A DNA stretch of 47,023 nucleotides. It comes from Candidatus Saccharimonadota bacterium (GTDB lineage Bacteria; Patescibacteriota; Saccharimonadia; Saccharimonadales; UBA4665). Position 1 is the first letter of the stretch. The number at the start of each line of letters is the position of its first letter. Position numbers and translations under genes: made by a program. Below the pieces are notes generated by a model that worked only from the letters and a program-made list of their open reading frames with translations, ran no database searches and was not told the origin of the DNA. Of the stretch, positions 1-6,964 are shown piece by piece. The DNA lies in contig DAHXLX010000019.1 of assembly GCA_027365775.1 (NCBI GenBank), positions 1 to 47,023 of the forward strand, in the 5' to 3' direction.

Positions 1-325
1 TCTTGAATATCAACTGCCGCATGCCGCAATTGATCGAAATCGATGCCCCGAACGCCCGGTGGTTGTAATCAATGTCGCTAATCATATCAAATCTAACGTC
101 ATCGACATTTAGAAAGCCCATCGGCTTTTTATCAATCAGCAGTACACGGATATCCGTCGCGACCAACAGCGCCATGCCGCCCTCGTAATATCCATTAACA
201 CATTCATAGATAGTCTCTTCCGGAATAAGTATATTCTGTAGCTCTCTGACCTCTGCCCGGTTTATCCTCCCTGTACCGAATTTAATTTTCTTAAGTTGTG
301 CCTCTAGATAGCTTAAATCTACCAT
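1..325 (-). CDS. Partial PH-like domain protein (C-terminus outside window)
   Basis: The reading frame opens at an ATG (325) and runs off the left edge, giving about 108 residues without a stop. A Shine-Dalgarno sequence GAGGAG lies just upstream of the ATG. The translated pattern E-x-I-Y-E-C-V-N-G-Y-Y, then a glycine/alanine-rich strand ending V-A-T-D-I-R-V-L-L-I-D-K-K, then F-x-x-x-x-I-S-D-I, resembles bacterial PH-like (YokE/bPH) domains, which usually sit in small cytosolic or membrane-associated proteins of unknown ligand. Family membership is inferred from this pattern only. It is transcribed away from the Crp-family gene and shares the 326-466 gap with it. Function is unknown. Confidence 0.6.
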   Translation of the reverse strand, partial: MVDLSYLEAQLKKIKFGTGRINRAEVRELQNILIPEETIYECVNGYYEGGMALLVATDIRVLLIDKKPMGFLNVDDVRFDMISDIDYNHRAFGASISINCGMRQLIFK

Positions 326-355
326 TGACTCTCCTCTTTTGGTGTTTACAATCAT

Positions 356-380
356 AGGCTTAGCCGAGCAGGCTTAGCCG
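356..380. repeat. Two copies of an 11-bp repeat containing the palindrome GGCTTAGCC
   Basis: AGGCTTAGCCG occurs at 356-366 and again at 370-380. The inner 9-mer GGCTTAGCC is an odd-centred palindrome, so the two copies could be operator half-sites 14 bp apart, or could pair with each other in RNA as a hairpin with a 5-nt loop. They lie between the divergent PH-domain gene and the Crp-family gene. A further short hairpin, GTAAG-AATG-CTTAC, follows directly. The role is unproven. Confidence 0.5.
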
Positions 381-431
381 TAAGAATGCTTACCGGTACA
401 TAATGATGTTAGTCACAGCCAATCTGTAAAC

Positions 432-460
432 TTGCAAAAATAACTATTCATCTGTTAAAT
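432..460 (+). promoter_or_regulatory. Promoter of the Crp/Fnr-family gene (TTGCAA-17-TTAAAT)
   Basis: TTGCAA at 432-437 and TTAAAT at 455-460 are separated by 17 bp. Only 6 bp lie between the -10 box and the ATG at 467, so the transcript would start at or next to the start codon (leaderless). No Shine-Dalgarno is visible. The -10 matches consensus at 4 of 6 positions. Confidence 0.5.
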
Positions 461-466
461 TAAGAT

Positions 467-1120
467 ATGCTAGCCAATTTAAAGCAAATAGCTGAATTGG
501 TAGACGTATTTTCCAGGTGTGGCACCCGGAAAACGTATAAGAAGGGAGATTTTATCATACACCCCGGAGAGCAACCGCCCGGGGTTTTTTATATCGTTCA
601 GGGCTTAGTTAAGGCGTATGACATATCCAAATACGGCGAAGAAAATCTGCTGATTATCCGGAAGCAGGACGAAATTTTTCCGCTTATCTGGGCACTTACC
701 GGCCAGGAAAGGAAGGTCGCATACCAGACATTGGCCCCAACAACAGTCCTGGAAATTACCCGGCAAAACTTCGAGGAACAGATAATGCAACACACTGGAG
801 CGATGGCACCATTACTGGATATGACTATCGAAATGTATCGTCTCCATAGCGAACGGATATTGAACCTTGAGTATCGGACAGTCAGGGAAAGGATTGTTTC
901 GTTCATGTTAACCATGGTCAAACGATTCGGTTCGCGCACTCCCGACGGACTGTTGATTGAAGCACCGCTTAGACACCAGGATATAGCCAGCTCTGTAAAC
1001 GCCACCCGCGAAACGGCAAGCCGGGAAATATCTGCTTTGGTCAAAAAAGGTTATCTTGGCAAACAAAAATCACTTTATTTGATTAAGGATATAAACGGTT
1101 TGCGGTCATTGCTAAGATAA
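467..1120 (+). CDS. Crp/Fnr-family transcriptional regulator
   Basis: The 217-residue protein has the Crp/Fnr layout. An N-terminal cyclic-nucleotide-binding fold (about residues 20-115) carries the pattern Y-K-K-G-D-F-I-I-H-P-G-E and V-F-Y-I-V-Q-G-L-V-K. A dimer helix follows (about 118-150), then a C-terminal winged helix (about 168-200) with L-R-H-Q-D-I-A-S-S-V-N-A-T-R-E-T-A-S-R-E-I as the helix-turn-helix. It has no N-terminal cysteine cluster, so it is unlikely to be an Fe-S oxygen sensor of the FNR type. The arginine-serine cAMP pocket of true CRP is not evident, so the ligand is unknown. It stands alone on the plus strand, convergent with the phosphoribosyltransferase gene only 3 bp away. 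Confidence 0.9.
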   Translation: MLANLKQIAELVDVFSRCGTRKTYKKGDFIIHPGEQPPGVFYIVQGLVKAYDISKYGEENLLIIRKQDEIFPLIWALTGQERKVAYQTLAPTTVLEITRQNFEEQIMQHTGAMAPLLDMTIEMYRLHSERILNLEYRTVRERIVSFMLTMVKRFGSRTPDGLLIEAPLRHQDIASSVNATRETASREISALVKKGYLGKQKSLYLIKDINGLRSLLR

Positions 1121-1123
1121 TAA

Positions 1124-1780
1124 TTATATCCAGCGGTAAACTATATTCTCAATTGTATCGACAATCTTTTGGTGGTCAGGCACATCATTTTGATCATAAT
1201 AATGGTCGGTCTCCAGTGGTTCTTCGATAACGTCCAGACAATAGATGGCATCGGCGATAATATGAATTTTATCAATTACCGGTACGCTGGCAAACGGCGT
1301 AGCTACGATTATCTGTTGGATCTCTATAGGTTTAAGCATTTCCATGGCCATATCCAACTTCATGGTATCGGTCAGTCCGTCAGATGCTAGGATCACTTGG
1401 CGGTGTTTTAGCATCCGCTCTGGATTTAACTCGCCGCTACCTAATAACCGGTTAATTTCCTGAAACGTCTGATATTTCTTCTCTTCTATGAATTCCCGGT
1501 ACTCGCCGACAAATTCATCTAGCTCTCCTTGGGAATAATCCTTATTGTAGGTAAAATCACCGTTGCTACCGACACCAGCGATCGCTTTCGGTTCTCTTGG
1601 CAGGTTAATCGATCGCATGATCATCATCGTCAAAAAGCAGTGCAGTTGAATCGCGATTTGTGCCCCAACCATCACACCGCCATCGTCTAACGCGACGACG
1701 GCACAGTTCTCATATCGATATTTTGGTACCATCATGCCGGCTAACATTCTGCCGGCTTGCATACGTGAGGAAAAATACAT
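1124..1780 (-). CDS. Phosphoribosyltransferase-domain protein
   Basis: This type I PRTase-fold protein has an N-terminal pattern M-Y-F-S-S-R-x-x-A-G-R-x-L-A, like the predicted phosphoribosyltransferases that begin M-F-x-D-R-x-x-A-G. A G-G-V-M-V-G-A-x-I-A strand-helix follows, and the PRPP-loop equivalent is V-I-L-A-S-D-G-L-T-D-T. In classical enzymes the loop reads D-D-G-x-x-T-G, so the first acidic residue is Ser here and the Gly is Asp; PRPP binding may be altered. A TTG at 1819 would add 13 residues, but the ATG at 1780 fits the family N-terminus better. It is the last gene of the rpsF operon, just after tlyA. The substrate is unknown. Confidence 0.7.
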   Translation of the reverse strand: MYFSSRMQAGRMLAGMMVPKYRYENCAVVALDDGGVMVGAQIAIQLHCFLTMMIMRSINLPREPKAIAGVGSNGDFTYNKDYSQGELDEFVGEYREFIEEKKYQTFQEINRLLGSGELNPERMLKHRQVILASDGLTDTMKLDMAMEMLKPIEIQQIIVATPFASVPVIDKIHIIADAIYCLDVIEEPLETDHYYDQNDVPDHQKIVDTIENIVYRWI

Positions 1781-1825
1781 CCTACCTAGGAGTTTAAGGT
1801 TCCGGCCGTAAAACCACAAGCGGTA

Positions 1826-2413
1826 TTACCTAATACGTTTAAGCATGTAGAACCGTTCCCGATTGCCTTTTAAACCCTCAACTTCGGAATCAGCTTTATC
1901 CAGGATTAGAAAAAAAGACTTCAGCCATGACTCCAACTCTTTTAAAATCCGCCGCTGAATAGTGTCGTTCTTAACGACCCCGTGGTTCAGATCGTCCGGA
2001 CGTGCTTCAAATTGCGGTTTTGCCAACACTACACATATCGTATCGGGACCACAAAAACGCATGACTGAATGCATTATTGCTTTAAGCGAGATGAACGAAA
2101 CATCCATCATAATGATATCCGGATATACTTTATGATTGAAATGGCGGATATCGGTTTTTTCAAACAAATCGACCCGCGAATCAAACCGTAGTCGCCTATC
2201 CATTTGATTAGTACCTTTATCTATCGCGATTACGTTCATGGCGCCGTGTTTGAGCGCAAAATCAGTGAAGCCGCCGGTACTGCTACCGATATCCATGACT
2301 GTCTTGTCTTTAAAGTTCAAATTGAATTTGCCAGCAACCGAACTGAGTTTGTAGGCGGCTCGGCTGACATAATTTTCGTGTTCATCGATTAATGATCGTT
2401 TAGAACGCCTCAT
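1826..2413 (-). CDS. TlyA-family (FtsJ-fold) rRNA methyltransferase lacking the S4 domain
   Basis: The 195-residue protein is a Rossmann-fold SAM-dependent methyltransferase. Visible are S-R-A-A-Y-K-L (18-23), the SAM loop V-M-D-I-G-S-S-T-G-G-F-T-D (39-51), A-I-D-K-G-T-N-Q-M-D and M-D-V-S-F-I-S-L (103-110), all diagnostic of TlyA/hemolysin A proteins that 2'-O-methylate cytidines in rRNA. Typical TlyA proteins are about 240-270 residues and start with an S4 RNA-binding domain. Here the catalytic domain begins almost at the start codon, so that domain is missing. A TATAAT lies 7 bp before the ATG, suggesting an internal leaderless promoter. It sits between efp and the PRTase gene. Confidence 0.85.
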   Translation of the reverse strand: MRRSKRSLIDEHENYVSRAAYKLSSVAGKFNLNFKDKTVMDIGSSTGGFTDFALKHGAMNVIAIDKGTNQMDRRLRFDSRVDLFEKTDIRHFNHKVYPDIIMMDVSFISLKAIMHSVMRFCGPDTICVVLAKPQFEARPDDLNHGVVKNDTIQRRILKELESWLKSFFLILDKADSEVEGLKGNRERFYMLKRIR

Positions 2414-2420
2414 GAACAGG

Positions 2421-2426
2421 ATTATA
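2421..2426 (-). promoter_or_regulatory. Perfect -10 box seven bp before tlyA
   Basis: TATAAT (minus strand) lies in the 17-bp efp-tlyA gap and ends 7 bp before the tlyA ATG. No good -35 is seen at 17 bp. It would give a leaderless tlyA transcript in addition to operon readthrough. Confidence 0.4.
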
Positions 2427-2430
2427 CAGC

Positions 2431-2994
2431 CTAACCTTTAACCCGTTCGCGGTAATTACCGCTTGAAGTGTCAACCGACACCACATCGCCTTGCTTAATG
2501 AAAGCCGGCACTTTAATAGTAATACCGGTTTCTAGAACCGCATCCTTAGTTATCGACGTTGAAGTATCTCCTTTAACCGCAGTTTCGGTGTAGTCGACTT
2601 TTAGCGCTACATTCTTTGGCAATTCAATGCTTATCGGTTTATCCTTAAACAACTGCAACTGAACTATATCTCCGTCCTTAATATATCCGGTGCTGTCAGC
2701 TACTAATGCGGCTGAAACTTCAAATTGTTCGAAAGTATCCTGATTCATGAAATAATATGATCGGCCGTCGTTATAGAGATATTGCACTTGCTGATTGGTA
2801 ATATCCGCACTCTCAAGTTGTTCGTTGCCTTTGAAAGTTTTATCCAGAACCTTGCCGTTGATTAATGATTTAATCCGCACGTTTACGATTGATCCGCCTC
2901 GACCCATTACCTTCTGACTGTAGTCCGCCACCTTAAACGGTTCGCCGTCTAAAACAAAAAGCGTACCTTTTTTAAGATCTGTAATACTTAACAT
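2431..2994 (-). CDS. efp: Translation elongation factor P
   Basis: The 187-residue protein has the three beta-barrel EF-P architecture: KOW-like domain 1 (about 1-65), then two OB-type domains. The C-terminus carries the V-P-x-F-I-K-x-G-D-x-V-x-V-D-T and Y-R-E-R-V signature. EF-P binds between the P and E sites and relieves stalling at polyproline. The functional loop reads K28-V-M-G-R32-G-G, so the tip residue is Arg32, not the Lys that is beta-lysylated in E. coli. The proline that usually precedes the loop glycine is Met. A Shine-Dalgarno AAGGA is positioned before the ATG. It follows rpsR in the rpsF-ssb-rpsR operon, where many bacteria carry rplI instead. Confidence 0.95.
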   Translation of the reverse strand: MLSITDLKKGTLFVLDGEPFKVADYSQKVMGRGGSIVNVRIKSLINGKVLDKTFKGNEQLESADITNQQVQYLYNDGRSYYFMNQDTFEQFEVSAALVADSTGYIKDGDIVQLQLFKDKPISIELPKNVALKVDYTETAVKGDTSTSITKDAVLETGITIKVPAFIKQGDVVSVDTSSGNYRERVKG

Positions 2995-3015
2995 TGCCGG
3001 TCCTTGTTGTCTCGA

Positions 3016-3219
3016 TTAATTATTTGCAACGAACGGCAACAGTGCAATATGGCGGGCGCGTTTTATTGCCCGAGCCAAACGACGTTGTTGCATTTCATTA
3101 AGACCTGTCTTTTTTCGAGACTCTATTTGACCATATACATTCACATAACGCTGAAGCGTTTTAAAGTCTTTGTAATCAAAATACGGGACATCCGTACGGT
3201 GTTTAAATATTTTAGCCAT
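3016..3219 (-). CDS. rpsR: 30S ribosomal protein S18
   Basis: The 67-residue protein is a short, basic S18: Y-F-D-Y-K-D near residue 15, L-Q-R-Y-V-N-V-Y-G-Q-I-E-S-R-K-K-T-G-L, then Q-Q-R-R-L-A-R-A-I-K-R-A-R and the terminal A-L-L-P-F. S18 forms a heterodimer with S6 on the 30S platform. It is preceded by GAAGGAG at good spacing and lies 16 bp after ssb and 21 bp before efp. The S6-SSB-S18 gene order is ancient and supports the assignment. Confidence 0.97.
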   Translation of the reverse strand: MAKIFKHRTDVPYFDYKDFKTLQRYVNVYGQIESRKKTGLNEMQQRRLARAIKRARHIALLPFVANN

Positions 3220-3235
3220 TACTTTACTCCTTCAA

Positions 3236-3694
3236 TTAAAATGGTATGTCGTCGAGATTGATCGGTTCATCACTAACATCTTCAATCACAACGTCTTTTT
3301 TAGCTGCCTTGCTGGGTGTCGGTTTGTCGGCTTCATCAGAAACATTACCTTGTTCTGTGCCGCCGCGCCCATCAAGGAAAGTTACATCGTTTGCTAAGAC
3401 CTCAACTTTGCTCCTCTTTTGATCGTCTTGCTCCCAACTCCGGCTTTGCAAGCGTCCCTGGACCAAGCAACGTCTGCCCTTACTTAGATATTGGCTAACA
3501 CGTTCGCCTAAAGGCCCCCAGGCAACGATATCGACGTAATCGGTAGCTTCCTGCCATTCTCCGTTAGCATCGCGGTAGCTGCGGTTCAGCGCCAAGCTGA
3601 AACTGCATACACTATGACCGTTTGGCGTTTGTCTGAGCTCAGGATCCCGAGTCAGATTACCCATTAGAAATACTTGGTTTAAACTTCGTGCCAT
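3236..3694 (-). CDS. ssb: Single-stranded DNA-binding protein
   Basis: The 152-residue protein has an OB fold (about residues 4-105): N-Q-V-F-L-M-G-N-L-T-R-D-P-E-L-R, S-F-S-L-A-L-N-R, and W-G-P-L-G-E-R-V-S-Q-Y-L-S-K-G-R-R-C-L-V-Q-G-R-L. A flexible acidic tail ends in D-D-I-P-F, the tip that recruits replication and repair partners. SSB coats single-stranded DNA during replication, recombination and repair. A strong AAGGAGG ribosome-binding site precedes the ATG. It is encoded between rpsF and rpsR as in most bacteria. Confidence 0.97.
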   Translation of the reverse strand: MARSLNQVFLMGNLTRDPELRQTPNGHSVCSFSLALNRSYRDANGEWQEATDYVDIVAWGPLGERVSQYLSKGRRCLVQGRLQSRSWEQDDQKRSKVEVLANDVTFLDGRGGTEQGNVSDEADKPTPSKAAKKDVVIEDVSDEPINLDDIPF

Positions 3695-3794
3695 TTGGCA
3701 TTCCTCCTTATAAGACCTATGTCTCTTAAACCTTGACTTACATTAACAACGTATACTGACCGTCGGCCGTCGTCAAGTTATGTTTCAGTAATAT

Positions 3795-4175
3795 TTAATT
3801 TTCGTCTTCTTTTTCTTCTTCCGGTTGATCACCGTGTTTGGCGGCTTGCTCGGCCTTCAGCGCTTTGGCGGCTTCCGCTTTGGCAATCGCTTTCAAGTCC
3901 GGTTTTGTTATCAGAAATCTAATGACTTCATCAGTAATGTTTAGGGTAGATTCGACCTTGGCGATACTTTGTCCCGGCATATCTACGGTATAAAACACGT
4001 AGATCGCATGGTCATTTTTTTTAATCGGATACGCCAGCTTGCGTTTACCCCAGTTATCGGTCGATAACACTTTGCCGTTGTTGTCGACAAATATCTTTAC
4101 TACCCTATCTTCCGCCTTCGTTAAATCAACCTCTAGGCTCGGGTGATAAAGTACGGCGACCTCATATTGCGCCAT
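3795..4175 (-). CDS. rpsF: 30S ribosomal protein S6
   Basis: The 126-residue protein has the ferredoxin-like S6 fold: Y-E-V-A-V-L-Y-H-P at the start, V-L-S-T-D-N-W-G-K-R-K-L-A-Y-P-I-K-K-N, then Y-V-F-Y-T-V-D-M-P, ending in an acidic Glu-rich tail. It binds S18 on the 30S platform. The start chosen is the ATG at 4175, because AGGAAGG lies at ideal spacing before it; an in-frame ATG at 4193 overlaps that ribosome-binding site and is unlikely. It is the first gene of the six-gene operon and is preceded by a structured leader and a near-consensus promoter. Confidence 0.96.
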   Translation of the reverse strand: MAQYEVAVLYHPSLEVDLTKAEDRVVKIFVDNNGKVLSTDNWGKRKLAYPIKKNDHAIYVFYTVDMPGQSIAKVESTLNITDEVIRFLITKPDLKAIAKAEAAKALKAEQAAKHGDQPEEEKEDEN

Positions 4176-4199
4176 ATTTAACCTTCCTTCCATTGGTTA

Positions 4200-4230
4200 C
4201 CACCGCTTTCACGGTGGACAGCCTACGTCC
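4200..4230 (-). promoter_or_regulatory. Hairpin leader of rpsF, candidate S6:S18 autoregulatory element
   Basis: On the minus strand the leader contains CCACCG-TGAAAG-CGGTGG (4200-4217), a 6-bp hairpin. An overlapping alternative helix GGAC...GTCC (4216-4230) encloses GUAGGCU. The two helices share bases and so are mutually exclusive. The element sits about 13 nt before the rpsF ribosome-binding site. Many bacteria regulate this operon through an S6:S18-binding mRNA structure with a CCG element, and this position and the CCG are compatible. Consensus agreement was not computed. Confidence 0.45.
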
Positions 4231-4273
4231 TTTCAATTAGTTGTCGTAAGCTGAAGTAATATTGTGGCTCAAC

Positions 4274-4302
4274 ATTATAACTTTTCCACCCCTGTTGGTC
4301 AA
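4274..4302 (-). promoter_or_regulatory. Promoter of the rpsF operon (TTGACC-17-TATAAT)
   Basis: TTGACC at 4297-4302 and a perfect TATAAT at 4274-4279 are separated by exactly 17 bp on the minus strand, which is close to the sigma-70 consensus. The predicted start near 4267 gives a leader of about 90 nt carrying the hairpins at 4200-4230. Confidence 0.85.
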
Positions 4303-4634
4303 GTTATGTGGTGACAACTTAGCTTGCAATACGTTCTGATTAACGGGACAAATTAGTCGTCGGATACGTTGACTAATGGATATAGTTAAACTAAGTTCCT
4401 ACACTTTATCAACTTTATACGGTACCCGGCGATTAATATCGCCTTACTGCTTCATGACTTCAGAATTGCATAAAATACGGCCAGATAGTTTTGTGTCCAA
4501 CACGGTTAGTTTTACTATCGACAATACCAAGACCGTAAGAGCGGCGGAATAAGCGCTGTTACTGGGCAATCCACTTATCGATTAAATGAGCCGATATTGT
4601 CGTCCGACAATTTAAAAGTTTGACATATTTAATT
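4303..4634. other. 332-bp gene-free gap between rpsF promoter and ftsK
   Basis: No plausible coding frame, tRNA or rRNA is seen. Three inverted repeats are present: TTAGTC/GACTAA (4353-4376), GGCGAT-TAAT-ATCGCC (4428-4443) and TTGTC-GTCC-GACAA (4597-4610). None is followed by a clear T-run, so they are not convincing terminators. The gap is unusually long for this dense region and could hold a small RNA, but nothing identifies one. Confidence 0.5.
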
Positions 4635-6854
4635 TCACTGGCCTATAGCTTCGGGGTCAGCATCCGGCGTAGTCAAGCTATCGTCATCCCCCTCGCCAAA
4701 CACCTCGTCCATTGAGCTAACCAATACTTCACGTGGCCGTGAACCGTCAGCCGGACCGACAATTCCCTGTTCCTCCATTGTTTCAATCAATCTGGCGGCT
4801 CTGCCATAACCGATTCTTAAACGGCGTTGAAGCAGGCTGGTGGATGCCTTACGGTTCTCCAATACAACGTGTACCGCATCCCGCCACATGTCGTCATTCA
4901 TATCGTTGCCACTAGTATATTCTGCAACCACACCACCCTTGCCATTGATCTGGACCGGTTGACTGACTACTTCGTCATCGTATTGTGGCGGACGCTGCAG
5001 CCTAAGAAAATCCATCACTTTCGTTGTTTCATCTTCTTCAATTAATGATGCCTGGACACGCTTCGGTTTAGGCATATCAGATGTCAAGAACAGCATATCG
5101 CCTCTGCCAAGTAATTTCTCCGCCCCGACCTGATCGATGATCGTGCGACTGTCGACTTGGCTGGCGACAGTAAATGCTATACGGGCGGGAATATTAGCTT
5201 TGATTAATCCGGTTATTACGTCGACCGACGGGCGCTGGGTCGCGATAACCAGATGGATACCGGCAGCACGCGCTTTTTGGGCCAAGCGCACAATCAAGGC
5301 TTCGACATCCCTTGCCGCCATCATCATGAGATCAGCCAACTCATCAATAACTATTACGATATATGGCATCCTTTCTTCTTTTTTAAAGGTGTTGTACTGA
5401 TCGATGTCACGCTTACCAACCCCTGCCATAGTTCTTAAACGTCGCTCCATTTCCGCGACTGCCCATTTGAGAGCGCTGATACATTTTTCCGGTTCGTTAA
5501 TTACCGGCGTCAGCAAATGTGGTATATCCTTATACAGCGACAGCTCCACCTGTTTAGGGTCGACAAGAATGAGCTTTAGATCAGAGGGTGTATTACGGTA
5601 CAGCAAACTGGATAACAAAGTGTTTATCATAACCGATTTACCGGAGCCGGTTTGACCGGCGATGAGCAGATGAGGCATTCGCGCCAAGTCGGCAACTACC
5701 GGTTTGCCGGCTATGTCTTTACCGATTGCAAAGCCTAACCCGCTTTCCAGGCTGGCCCATTCAGGCGAACCAAGTATCGAGCTTATTCTTACTATAGCCG
5801 CTCGAACATTAGGCACTTCTATACCCACTGCCCGTTTACCCGGGATCGGCGCCTCAATCCGGATCGATTGGGCCGCCAGGTCCAAAGCCAGGTTACTTTC
5901 CAAAGCGGTTATTTTTGTGAGTTTGGTGGATGATGGCGGTTTAAGCTCATACTGCGTAACTCTTGGACCAACATTTACATCTTCAACTTTAACTTCAATG
6001 TTAAAGTTTGCCAGTGTATCATGAATTGTCTTGGCGTTGGCATTTACGTCTCCCGGATTGGCTCGTTCCTGTTTCTGGTTGAGCAGCGAAAGGGATGGGA
6101 ATTTCCAGTCCGGATCACTCGCCAAAGTCAGGGCCGCATGGTTTTCGTTCTTGCCCAACTTCTGGGCTGTGTTCCTGAAACTGGCAACCCGGGTCGGAGG
6201 TTCTTGGATTGTCTCCTCGGCCGGAGAGTTATGCTCGATAGGAACCCCCTCGTTAATCTTAAAGCCGCTGTCAGCGGAACTTTGCTTTAAGTTCTCAAGG
6301 TCCGTATCGCTATCCGCTTTTGGTTTGCGTTTGAATACTTTAAGCAAATCTTTAGCTGTAACGCCGGCACTATAACAGACAGCCAGCAATCCAATTACCA
6401 GAAAAACCGCCGCCGCCGGTAGCTTGTCTAAGGCGGTCAAGATCGCACCGCCCAGCAGCTGGCCAATATTTCCGCCATGACCACCAGTCCAGTTACCGCT
6501 TACGTCTTTAGTCGCAAATCCAACATACGCCAAACCGCTAAAACCAAGCAGCGCGATTAGCAGACTGGCCAGTTTAGCTTTGGGAAGTTTTTTTTCTTCA
6601 CCGGAAAAAATAACTATGCTCAAGGCAATCATGGCTATGGGTACAATGTAAGCCGCCCAACCGAACAGCCAATAGAACGCATGGAACAAGCCGGTAGGCA
6701 GCTTACCACCGGTGCCGAAACCGCCCAGTAACATGAACACCGCTACAAGAATCAGCAGCACCGCGGCTGCATATAACCCGAAACCGGAATTTTCTTTTAC
6801 GGTTTCGTTAGTAAGTTTTTTGTTCCTGCTAGATTGCTTTTTCTTTTTTGCCAT
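4635..6854 (-). CDS. ftsK: DNA translocase FtsK/SpoIIIE
   Basis: This 739-residue protein pumps chromosomal DNA across the division septum. Four membrane segments lie at about 25-48, 57-83, 94-115 and 145-165. A short linker (about 175-265) is much smaller than in E. coli FtsK. The motor follows, with Walker A G400-Q-T-G-S-G-K-S407 and Walker B V-I-D504-E505-L-A-D. A C-terminal gamma winged helix (about 660-735) includes L-L-Q-R-R-L-R-I-G-Y-G-R-A-A-R-L-I, which in the family reads polar KOPS-type sequences. The ATG is only 8 bp after a TATAAT, so the mRNA is probably leaderless. It is a single-gene unit. Confidence 0.96.
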   Translation of the reverse strand: MAKKKKQSSRNKKLTNETVKENSGFGLYAAAVLLILVAVFMLLGGFGTGGKLPTGLFHAFYWLFGWAAYIVPIAMIALSIVIFSGEEKKLPKAKLASLLIALLGFSGLAYVGFATKDVSGNWTGGHGGNIGQLLGGAILTALDKLPAAAVFLVIGLLAVCYSAGVTAKDLLKVFKRKPKADSDTDLENLKQSSADSGFKINEGVPIEHNSPAEETIQEPPTRVASFRNTAQKLGKNENHAALTLASDPDWKFPSLSLLNQKQERANPGDVNANAKTIHDTLANFNIEVKVEDVNVGPRVTQYELKPPSSTKLTKITALESNLALDLAAQSIRIEAPIPGKRAVGIEVPNVRAAIVRISSILGSPEWASLESGLGFAIGKDIAGKPVVADLARMPHLLIAGQTGSGKSVMINTLLSSLLYRNTPSDLKLILVDPKQVELSLYKDIPHLLTPVINEPEKCISALKWAVAEMERRLRTMAGVGKRDIDQYNTFKKEERMPYIVIVIDELADLMMMAARDVEALIVRLAQKARAAGIHLVIATQRPSVDVITGLIKANIPARIAFTVASQVDSRTIIDQVGAEKLLGRGDMLFLTSDMPKPKRVQASLIEEDETTKVMDFLRLQRPPQYDDEVVSQPVQINGKGGVVAEYTSGNDMNDDMWRDAVHVVLENRKASTSLLQRRLRIGYGRAARLIETMEEQGIVGPADGSRPREVLVSSMDEVFGEGDDDSLTTPDADPEAIGQ

Positions 6855-6862
6855 CTACTATA

Positions 6863-6891
6863 ATTATACACTGAAAACAGCTTTTGGTCCA
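6863..6891 (-). promoter_or_regulatory. ftsK promoter (TGGACC-17-TATAAT), leaderless spacing
   Basis: On the minus strand TGGACC (6886-6891) and TATAAT (6863-6868) are 17 bp apart, and TATAAT ends 8 bp before the ftsK ATG. Transcription would begin within one or two bases of the start codon. No Shine-Dalgarno fits in the remaining space. Confidence 0.7.
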
Positions 6892-6964
6892 GATCAGAAC
6901 CGGTGTTTTTATGGTAACATTTATCGAACAGTGTTGATATTAGCGTTACTTGCCAAGATTAATA

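Noticed and set aside
1124-1819. TTG start at 1819 for the phosphoribosyltransferase
   Set aside because: It adds 13 residues before the conserved family N-terminus; the ATG at 1780 fits better, although TTG cannot be excluded.
4597-4610. Hairpin TTGTC-GTCC-GACAA as terminator of ftsK
   Set aside because: On the minus strand no T-run follows the stem, and the stem has only 5 bp.
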